64,000 nt of DNA. Origin: a virus. The stretch is taken from the IMG/VR virus record IMGVR_UViG_3300027763_000032, positions 57,011-121,010 of that record. One strand, given 5' to 3'. Position 1 is the stretch's first letter. Each line of letters starts with the position of its first letter. Below the pieces are notes generated by a model. It ran no database searches. It was not told the origin of the DNA and worked only from the letters and a program-made list of their open reading frames with translations. Shown here piece by piece: positions 7,964 to 13,164 of the stretch. Both the position numbers and the translations under genes were made by a program.

Positions 7964-8196
7964 TGAACGAACTTATTCAATGTATTAACTCAGGTAAAGG
8001 TTGGGCCGCTGAACGTGCTAACACAGCATATCAGATTGGTCAAGCACTACAAGCTGGACAGATTAATCCAAGCGAAGCAAAAGAATTATTAGAGGACCTA
8101 GTTAGAACAGATAGATTAGATGCTGAAGCAGACGATATGGCTCTTAAGGCCATGTTAGTAACAGGCATCTATGCAGTAATACAAATATGTGGATAA
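7963..8196 (+). CDS. hypothetical phage protein, 77 aa
   Basis: Short helical protein (MNELIQCINSGKGWAAERAN, then two amphipathic helices and LKAMLVTGIYAV at the C-terminus). Starts on the last base of the lipoprotein stop and overlaps the Dps gene by 8 bp. No recognised domain. Position in a tightly coupled operon supports it as a gene. Confidence 0.65.
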   Translation: MNELIQCINSGKGWAAERANTAYQIGQALQAGQINPSEAKELLEDLVRTDRLDAEADDMALKAMLVTGIYAVIQICG

Positions 8197-8632
8197 TATG
8201 GAACAGTTAATCAACGCATTAAAAATAGCATTTGCTAGCGAATATGCATTTGCACTAAAGGCACAAAACTTTCATTGGAATACAGAGGGTGCAGACTTCT
8301 ACGAATTTCACTTGTTGTTTGAAACAATATATGACGAAGTATACGGAAGCATAGATGCATTCGCAGAAAATATTCGTAAGAGCGGAGGTTATACTCCGGC
8401 AAGTCTAGCTAAGTTTAGTATGCTAACTGTAGTTGAAGATGAAAATGCTGTTCCAGATGCTAGAGCCATGACTGCTGAACTATTAGCAGACAGCGATAAA
8501 TTAGCACAGATGATGGCAATGGTTTACAAGATGGCTGATGCGGCCGGAGAATACGGGCTAAGTAATTTTCTTGCAGAGCGTCAAGATGCACATCGCAAGC
8601 ACAGTTGGTTTTTACGTTCTACACTAAAATGA
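8189..8632 (+). CDS. dps: Dps-like ferritin (DNA-protection protein)
   Basis: 147 aa, close to the usual Dps length. The ferroxidase residues are all present with the exact family spacing: H29 (NFHWN), H41 (EFHLLFE), D56 and E60 (SIDAFAE), i.e. 12, 15 and 4 residues apart as in E. coli Dps. Dps dodecamers oxidise and store iron with peroxide and shield DNA. The phage copy may protect DNA in the infected cell or in the virion; the neighbouring genes look like virion cargo, but this protein has no capsid-targeting-like N-terminus. The start could be 8189 or the internal ATG at 8198. Confidence 0.9.
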   Translation: MDNMEQLINALKIAFASEYAFALKAQNFHWNTEGADFYEFHLLFETIYDEVYGSIDAFAENIRKSGGYTPASLAKFSMLTVVEDENAVPDARAMTAELLADSDKLAQMMAMVYKMADAAGEYGLSNFLAERQDAHRKHSWFLRSTLK

Positions 8633-8706
8633 ACCCAGATCAATATCCAGTATACCCAGAAGATGATGGCTATGACCGTTTCCGCAATCCTTACAGCCCT
8701 GTTTGA
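8629..8706 (+). CDS. possible 25-aa peptide
   Basis: Frame MNPDQYPVYPEDDGYDRF starts in an ATGA overlap with the end of dps, the coupling pattern used throughout this operon, and ends at a TGA at 8704-8706. It is rich in Pro, Tyr and Asp. It is too short for composition to prove coding and it conflicts with the frame starting at 8663. Confidence 0.33.
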   Translation: MNPDQYPVYPEDDGYDRFRNPYSPV

Positions 8707-8794
8707 CAATATGATTGAAGGACTTGCTCGCTTTGGTTGGGGCATGGTCGGAGTAGCGTATCCTATTATAGAAAATGATTATGAGAGCAAATGA
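8663..8794 (+). CDS. possible small membrane-associated protein, 43 aa
   Basis: A 43-codon frame spans the gap between dps and the gene at 8781 (MMAMTVSAILTALFD at the start, FGWGMVGVAYP in the middle). It has amphipathic to hydrophobic segments and ends 14 bp inside the next gene. The Trp/Gly/Tyr content and fit to the gap favour it as a real small protein, but there is no strong ribosome site. Confidence 0.4.
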   Translation: MMAMTVSAILTALFDNMIEGLARFGWGMVGVAYPIIENDYESK

Positions 8795-9503
8795 ATTTAT
8801 AACTGAATCGTGGAGTCAAAAATACAAAAAGAGTATTAACTGCTCACACCCTAAAGGCTTTAGTCAAAAGGCACACTGTGCCGGCAAGAAGAAACACAAC
8901 GAAAGTGTTGAAATGGAAATGGTCTTCCCTGATTGCAATATGTGTGAATCCCATGGCAATGTTATGGAAATTAAGAAAGGTGCTAAAGACAGCAACGGCT
9001 TTACTAAATGTTGGTCTGGATATCATGCCGCAGGTACAAAACAAGGTAAGAACGGTTCAGTACGTAACTGTGTAAAGAATGAAAGCACAGAGCTAGAAGA
9101 AGAGTTCGATCTTATTGAATCAATTATATCCGACCTAGCTTTACGCAATGGTGTTAACGAAGATGCTGTCTGGGAAGATTTAGAAACACTCACAGACGAT
9201 GAGCTATATGTGTTTGCTGTTACACAACCAGTTAATGAAGATTGGCAAAAAGTCAACAAACATGATAAGACTTCAGGTATGAGTCAAAAGGCTGTTAATG
9301 CCTATCGCAGAGAAAACCCAGGTAGTAAATTAAAAACTGCTGTAACGACTAAACCTAGTAAACTAAAAAGAGGTAGCAAAAGTGCCAAACGTCGATCAAG
9401 CTATTGTTCTAGATCAGCTGGTCAAAAACGTATGCATCATATAGATTGTTCAAAGACTCCAGATAAAGCAATCTGTGCGGCACGTCGTCGTTGGAACTGT
9501 TAA
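8781..9503 (+). CDS. putative internal virion protein, Cys/Lys-rich, 240 aa
   Basis: I chose the ATG at 8781 over 8775 because it gives MRANEFITES, the shared N-terminus of this region with I-T-E before S. Two segments look like repeated phage modules: CSHPKGFSQKAHCAGKKK (about 21-38) and, near the C-terminus, GSKSAKRRSSYCSRSAGQ with further cysteines. The middle is acidic (STELEEEFDLIES). A His/Cys-rich segment near 50-90 may bind metal. Composition suggests a DNA-associated structural protein; function unknown. Confidence 0.68.
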   Translation: MRANEFITESWSQKYKKSINCSHPKGFSQKAHCAGKKKHNESVEMEMVFPDCNMCESHGNVMEIKKGAKDSNGFTKCWSGYHAAGTKQGKNGSVRNCVKNESTELEEEFDLIESIISDLALRNGVNEDAVWEDLETLTDDELYVFAVTQPVNEDWQKVNKHDKTSGMSQKAVNAYRRENPGSKLKTAVTTKPSKLKRGSKSAKRRSSYCSRSAGQKRMHHIDCSKTPDKAICAARRRWNC

Positions 9504-10264
9504 TGCGAGCAAAAGAGTTCCAGCCAAAAAAACTAGTTATCTTTGATATAGATGACACGCTGGTTCATACACAAACTAAAGTCCACGTGGTCAAAGACGG
9601 ACAGGTAACTAAAGAACTTAACAGTCATGAGTTTACACACTATAAACTACAACCGGGAGAACAGTTTGATTTTGAGAACTTTCGTAACGCACATGACTTT
9701 TTCCACAAAAGTAAACCGATCATTCCAATGATGAATCAACTCAAGCAAGACATCGCTACTGGTAACAAAGTAGTAATGGTAACTGCTCGTGCTGACTTTG
9801 ATGATAAAGAGCTATTCTTAGATACATTCCGCAAGTATGGTGTAGACATGGCAAAAGTTCATGTTTATCGTGCAGGCAATATGACTGGCAAGATTCAAAC
9901 AGAAGAAAAGAAAAAAATTATTATACGTAACTTGTTAGACAAGGACATTTATACTAAAGCCATAATGTATGATGATGCTGTTCCTAACTTAGAATCATTT
10001 GTAGAACTTAAGAAAGAATATCCAAAGACCAAGTTCTATGCCTGGCATGTTAGCTTAGAGGGCAAAGCAAGCGAATATCAACGTACCGATGAAAATTTTG
10101 CTGATGGAAAGCACCCAGAAGATAAAGGTGATGCTAAACGTCACGGCATTAACACTAAAGCATCAGTAAGCAGTTTACGTAAAACTGCTAAACAAGGTGG
10201 CCGTAAAGGTCAACTAGCACACTGGTTAGCTAACATGAAAGCAGGGCGAGCAAAGAAACATTAA
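9503..10264 (+). CDS. HAD-superfamily phosphatase
   Basis: The ATG at 9503 (TAATG overlap) is preferred to an upstream TTG because it gives MRAKEF, shared with other genes here. D15-x-D17-x-T19 in VIFDIDDTLVH is HAD motif I, VVMVTAR is motif II, and AIMYDDAVPNL is motif IV, so a full catalytic set is present. The enzyme would remove phosphate from a nucleotide, sugar or nucleic-acid 3' end. The C-terminal ~45 residues (SSLRKTAKQGGRKGQ and following) are very basic and could bind nucleic acid. It is the last gene before the structured intergenic region at 10285. Confidence 0.8.
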   Translation: MRAKEFQPKKLVIFDIDDTLVHTQTKVHVVKDGQVTKELNSHEFTHYKLQPGEQFDFENFRNAHDFFHKSKPIIPMMNQLKQDIATGNKVVMVTARADFDDKELFLDTFRKYGVDMAKVHVYRAGNMTGKIQTEEKKKIIIRNLLDKDIYTKAIMYDDAVPNLESFVELKKEYPKTKFYAWHVSLEGKASEYQRTDENFADGKHPEDKGDAKRHGINTKASVSSLRKTAKQGGRKGQLAHWLANMKAGRAKKH

Positions 10265-10284
10265 AGAACACACTACCTTAGGAC

Positions 10285-10373
10285 CAGTACTCGTTACTGA
10301 CTCAAGTGTGCGCAGGCTGCTGGCGCAGGACGGCCCGATTCGCTACCGGGAATCCTGGAAGTGAGCATTTTTT
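10285..10373 (+). ncRNA. candidate structured RNA or elaborate terminator
   Basis: The 125-bp gap after the HAD gene is much richer in G+C than the rest of the window. It can form hairpin CAGTA/TACTG (10285-10299), then a three-way junction: CTCA/TGAG closing (10301-10304 with 10362-10365), TGCGC/GCGCA (10309-10327) and GGA..CCCG/CGGG..TCC (10328-10355). A run of seven T follows (10368-10374). A tRNA fold was tried and does not fit. It could be a small RNA, a riboswitch-like element or a terminator. No family was recognised with confidence. Confidence 0.5.
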
Positions 10374-10377
10374 TACG

Positions 10378-10385
10378 GATAAATA
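10378..10385 (+). promoter_or_regulatory. T4-type late promoter (GATAAATA)
   Basis: GATAAATA directly follows the T-run of the structured region. With the T4 spacing, transcription would begin at about 10390-10391, that is, at or next to the desaturase ATG (10390), implying an almost leaderless message. Confidence 0.65.
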
Positions 10386-10389
10386 TTAG

Positions 10390-11094
10390 ATGATTATATT
10401 ATATACGCTAATAGTAACACATATTACAATTGTCTGCGTTACCCTGTTCCTACATAGGGGACAAGCACATAGAGGATTTGTGTTTAATCCCCTGCTAGAA
10501 CACTTTATGAGATTCTGGCTATGGCTAACAACTGGCATGGTTACTAAACAATGGGTGGCTATACACCGCAAGCATCACAGATTTAGTGATGAGTCTGGTG
10601 ATCCGCATAGTCCTCATGTATATGGTATATGGCGAGTACTATTTAAAGGTGCAGGATTATATCATTCTGCAAGCAAAGACGCTGAAATGATCCAACAGTA
10701 CGGTGTAGGTACACCTGATGATTGGGTCGAACGCAACGTGTACACCCAACACAGTCGCCTGGGCATTCTCCTAATGTTAGTCATAGACTTATTGTTATTT
10801 GGGCCGTTAGGCATTGTAGTGTGGGGTGTACAAATGATATGGATTCCATTCTGGGCCGCTGGTGTTATTAACGGTGTCGCTCATTGGATAGGATATCGCA
10901 ATGGCACTACTAAAGATCAAAGCCGCAATATCAGTCCTTGGGGTATTATAATAGGCGGTGAAGAACTGCATAACAACCATCATCTCGAGCCGGCAAACCC
11001 TAAACTAAGCAGACGTTGGTTTGAGTTTGACTTGGGCTGGATGTGGTTTACTGTATTTAAAACACTTAGACTAGCTAAACTTAGATCAGTTTAA
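10390..11094 (+). CDS. acyl-lipid/acyl-CoA fatty acid desaturase
   Basis: 234 aa with the three histidine boxes of the membrane di-iron desaturase family: HRGQAHR (about 19-25), HRKHHR (about 57-62) and HNNHH (about 197-201). FWLWLTTGMVTKQW precedes the second box as in delta-9-type bacterial desaturases. Four hydrophobic segments are seen, so it is an inner-membrane enzyme that would add a double bond to acyl chains using O2 and an electron donor. It is shorter at the N-terminus than many relatives but complete for the active site. It is transcribed from a late promoter and converges with the sulfotransferase gene (4-bp overlap). Confidence 0.9.
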   Translation: MIILYTLIVTHITIVCVTLFLHRGQAHRGFVFNPLLEHFMRFWLWLTTGMVTKQWVAIHRKHHRFSDESGDPHSPHVYGIWRVLFKGAGLYHSASKDAEMIQQYGVGTPDDWVERNVYTQHSRLGILLMLVIDLLLFGPLGIVVWGVQMIWIPFWAAGVINGVAHWIGYRNGTTKDQSRNISPWGIIIGGEELHNNHHLEPANPKLSRRWFEFDLGWMWFTVFKTLRLAKLRSV

Positions 11095-11762
11095 AATTTA
11101 TAGTTAAAACGATCAATTAATGGTTTTGAAGAGTCAGCAACTACAATTCTTAAATGATCTGTGTATAATGTTTGATAGCTAACTAAACGATTTTCAACAT
11201 TTTTATGTTGGGCTGTATTTAATAACAGATCAATCTCACTATTTAAATCACCCGACTCTACTAACATCTGTCGAAGGTCAGCGGCAATATTCTCAGTAGT
11301 TCCTATCTTAGTTGCGGTAGCAATAAAATTACTGCTAACTACATCATACAAACTTCCGCTAGTAGATAACCACATTTCCCAAAACGGTGATTGTGAAGTA
11401 TTCCTTACTAAATCCGAGGACTTAGATAATATTGACACTTTCTTTTTATACATGTCTGTAGGACAGCATAAAGTTTCTGTAAATTCAGCAAACGACGGAG
11501 TATTGCCAAATGCACGGATTAGGGGGTCGATAAAATTGTCTGCTGGATTATAAATTTCCGACCCATAAATTAAATAATGATACAGACTGTTATACCATTG
11601 CCATGGGTTCCTAACAAACAAATATACGTTAGGACGATGAAAATCATTGGATGGTAGCCTATGTCCAAAATCCTCAATTGTTATTGATTTCAAAACTTCT
11701 CTAACCCAGTTCCCACCAGTCTTAGGCATGTGCAGATATAGCGCATTATTAGTAACTATCAT
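11091..11762 (-). CDS. sulfotransferase-family protein
   Basis: The Met at 11762 is taken as start (223 aa) because it lies just after a perfect late promoter and gives MIVTNNALYLHMPKTGG. HMPKTGGNWVREVL is the 5'-phosphosulfate-binding loop, and VYLFVRNPWQWYNSLYHY is the 3'-phosphate motif (R-x-P followed by S) of PAPS-dependent sulfotransferases. Such enzymes move sulfate to a carbohydrate or lipid. It is the only minus-strand gene within the first 36 kb and is flanked by a convergent desaturase and a divergent virion gene, the layout of a separately acquired unit. The acceptor is unknown. Confidence 0.78.
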   Translation of the reverse strand: MIVTNNALYLHMPKTGGNWVREVLKSITIEDFGHRLPSNDFHRPNVYLFVRNPWQWYNSLYHYLIYGSEIYNPADNFIDPLIRAFGNTPSFAEFTETLCCPTDMYKKKVSILSKSSDLVRNTSQSPFWEMWLSTSGSLYDVVSSNFIATATKIGTTENIAADLRQMLVESGDLNSEIDLLLNTAQHKNVENRLVSYQTLYTDHLRIVVADSSKPLIDRFNYKF

Positions 11763-11769
11763 ATAGAAA

Positions 11770-11786
11770 TATTTATATGATAAATA
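11770..11786. promoter_or_regulatory. divergent back-to-back late promoters in a palindrome
   Basis: The 17-bp sequence has inverted arms TATTTAT and ATAAATA around ATG. Read leftward it is TATAAATA (11777 to 11770), read rightward GATAAATA (11779-11786). With T4 spacing the starts of transcription would be near 11764 (sulfotransferase ATG at 11762) and 11792 (ATG of the next + strand gene), so both messages would be leaderless or nearly so. Confidence 0.72.
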
Positions 11787-11791
11787 ATAGC

Positions 11792-12175
11792 ATGAGAGCA
11801 AAAGAATTTATTGTTGAGCAGGGCAAGGGCGGAATGAAGAAAATTGATCCCGCCTTTAAAGCCGCGATGAAAAATGCCATGACCATTCCTTCAATGAATC
11901 AAAGTACAGGTTCAGCGTACTTAGGGTGGAGAATGAACATTGCTCTTGCAGGTGCTCCTGATTATCCAACCAAGATGGAAGCAGATAACTGGATTGGTGG
12001 AGATCCTTTAATTAGTACATATACAGAAGAAGAATATGAAATGGTCAAGGCCGCATCATTAGCAGTAGGCGGAGGCTCTATTCAAAATTGGTCTGGCAAA
12101 CGCAGTGAAGAACTGCCAGATACTAATAAAACAAGCACAGTGGCTAAACCAAAACGTAACAAATACGGCGTATGA
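11792..12175 (+). CDS. putative internal/virion protein, 127 aa
   Basis: The ATG at 11792 gives MRAKEFIVEQGKGG, a match to the shared N-terminus (I-V-E as the protease-like site). It coincides with the predicted transcription start of the rightward late promoter. An alternative start at 11834 has a GGGCGG ahead of it. The body contains GSAYLGWRMNIALAGAPDYP and a Gly-rich loop (LAVGGGSIQNW) followed by a Lys-rich tail. No enzyme motif. It overlaps the next gene by ATGA. Confidence 0.68.
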   Translation: MRAKEFIVEQGKGGMKKIDPAFKAAMKNAMTIPSMNQSTGSAYLGWRMNIALAGAPDYPTKMEADNWIGGDPLISTYTEEEYEMVKAASLAVGGGSIQNWSGKRSEELPDTNKTSTVAKPKRNKYGV

Positions 12176-12486
12176 AAATAAACGAACTATTAACAGAAGC
12201 ACCCATTGACTTTGATCCTAGTGAACCAATGAATCCCTTAGTACATAGTCATCAGGGAGCCAATCCAGGCAAGCTACAATATCGTATGCTACGTGCGGCA
12301 GGACAGTTAAAGGATCTTGCCAAAAGAGCAGAACACGCTAGTCCTTTAGAATGGGAAATGATTTCCAAAAACTTTTCAGAGCTAGCAATGAACGTTGAAC
12401 AGATTAGACATGGTCTAGAAGAACTTGCCGCACAACGTAAAAAGGGTGGCGTCCGTTCAAGAGGCATTGATCCAAACATTGGATAA
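12172..12486 (+). CDS. putative internal/virion protein, 104 aa
   Basis: Begins MKINELLTEAPIDFDP, again with the shared N-terminus and L-T-E before A. The rest is mainly helical (LQYRMLRAAGQLKDLAKRA, then MNVEQIRHGLEELAAQRKKG) and ends in a basic RSRG segment. It is the last gene of the cargo-like block; a strong early-type promoter follows. Function unknown. Confidence 0.68.
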   Translation: MKINELLTEAPIDFDPSEPMNPLVHSHQGANPGKLQYRMLRAAGQLKDLAKRAEHASPLEWEMISKNFSELAMNVEQIRHGLEELAAQRKKGGVRSRGIDPNIG

Positions 12487-12492
12487 AATATA

Positions 12493-12522
12493 GTTGACAC
12501 AGTCAACACAAGGCTATATAAT
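12493..12522 (+). promoter_or_regulatory. sigma70-type promoter with palindrome over the -35 box
   Basis: TTGACA (12494-12499) and TATAAT (12517-12522) are separated by exactly 17 bp, a full consensus match. The -35 box lies inside a perfect inverted repeat, GTTGAC-ACA-GTCAAC (12493-12507), which could be an operator. It would drive dsbA and the polymerase operon from the start of infection. The dsbA ribosome site AAGGAGA follows at 12534-12540. Confidence 0.82.
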
Positions 12523-12544
12523 AAGGCGATACTAAGGAGAAGTT

Positions 12545-12805
12545 ATGGGCGCACGTACCTATGGGCCAGAAGAAAAGGCCAAACTAGAAAGACTCATCAA
12601 CGAAGGCGTACAAATCAAATATGAAATGGAAAGCCTGTCAGAAGGACTCAAAGAAACTGTTAAAGCAGTTGCCGAAGAGTTAGAAATTAAACCCTCACTA
12701 ATTAACAAAGCCATCAGCATTGCCCATAAGGGTAATTGGAATGACGTATTCAGCGACTTTGACGATCTTGAAACATTGATCGTAACTGTAGGCAAGGATA
12801 AATGA
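12545..12805 (+). CDS. dsbA: DsbA-like double-stranded DNA-binding protein
   Basis: 86 aa, similar in length to T4 DsbA (89 aa), a dsDNA-binding protein that stimulates late transcription. The pattern is KLERLINEGVQIKYEME, then LKETVKAVAEELEIKPSLIN and a final acidic segment, matching the phage DsbA style of an alpha-helical domain ending in AKK/HKGN. The gene is first behind a consensus promoter and overlaps the next gene by ATGA. Assignment is by sequence resemblance recalled from cyanophage homologues. Confidence 0.7.
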   Translation: MGARTYGPEEKAKLERLINEGVQIKYEMESLSEGLKETVKAVAEELEIKPSLINKAISIAHKGNWNDVFSDFDDLETLIVTVGKDK

Positions 12806-13095
12806 TCGACACAATATTTGCACCAACTATACAATGGATTAAAGATGACTTTAAGTCTAATAGAGTTCGCTTTGCTGTTGAGTTGCTTGCTTGGACTATC
12901 AGTATTGGTTGCAGTATTACTATGGCGCTCACAGTCCCTACTCCACCGCTTATTATTCTTTATCCTATTTGGATTGCTGGCTGTGCCATGTATGCTTGGG
13001 CTAGTTGGACTAGGAAATCTTTTGGTATGCTGGCTAACTATATACTGTTGACCACTATTGATAGCATTGGCCTAATTAGGATGCTAAGTAATTAA
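12802..13095 (+). CDS. small phage membrane protein, 97 aa
   Basis: Two to three transmembrane helices (about 25-45, 50-67 and 75-95) with LIILYPIWIAGCAMYAW and RKSFGMLANYILL. Small inner-membrane proteins of this type precede the polymerase in marine T4-like phages. It starts in an ATGA overlap with dsbA. An overlapping hydrophobic frame (12818-13051) is a shadow. Function unknown. Confidence 0.72.
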   Translation: MIDTIFAPTIQWIKDDFKSNRVRFAVELLAWTISIGCSITMALTVPTPPLIILYPIWIAGCAMYAWASWTRKSFGMLANYILLTTIDSIGLIRMLSN

Positions 13096-13105
13096 GAGAA
13101 AGGTT

Positions 13106-13153
13106 TAGTCAGCCATAAATGACTACATTGGTATTTGTGAGCCCTAAATCACA
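13106..13153 (+). promoter_or_regulatory. tandem RNA hairpins upstream of DNA polymerase: likely translational operator
   Basis: Hairpin 1: TAGTCA/TGACTA (13106-13111, 13120-13125) with the 8-nt loop GCCATAAA. Hairpin 2: TGTGA/TCACA (13136-13140, 13149-13153) with loop GCCCTAAA, followed at once by the ribosome site AAGGAG (13155-13160). Loops agree at 7 of 8 bases while the stems differ yet still pair. In T4, gp43 represses its own translation by binding a hairpin with a 5-bp stem and 8-nt loop next to the gene 43 ribosome site; the same geometry is seen here, doubled. Confidence 0.75.
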
Positions 13154-13164
13154 TAAGGAGAAAT

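Noticed and set aside
9491-9502. TTG start for the HAD phosphatase
   Set aside because: The ATG at 9503 forms a TAATG junction with the preceding stop and gives the MRAKEF N-terminus shared by other genes here.
10281-10360. A tRNA gene in the GC-rich gap
   Set aside because: Neither strand gives a 7-bp acceptor stem with a proper T-loop and anticodon arm; the CCAG/CTGG pairing is only 4 bp. A structured RNA or terminator explains the pairing better.
10290-10373. A glutamine (glnA/downstream-peptide) riboswitch
   Set aside because: The three-way plan and the bases CGTT and GGAAGT are reminiscent, but the conserved core sequence of that class is not matched, so no family name is given.
12818-13051. 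Hydrophobic frame overlapping the small membrane protein
   Set aside because: It is out of frame with the ATGA-coupled gene at 12802, has no ribosome site, and its leucine-rich composition is a by-product of the real coding frame.
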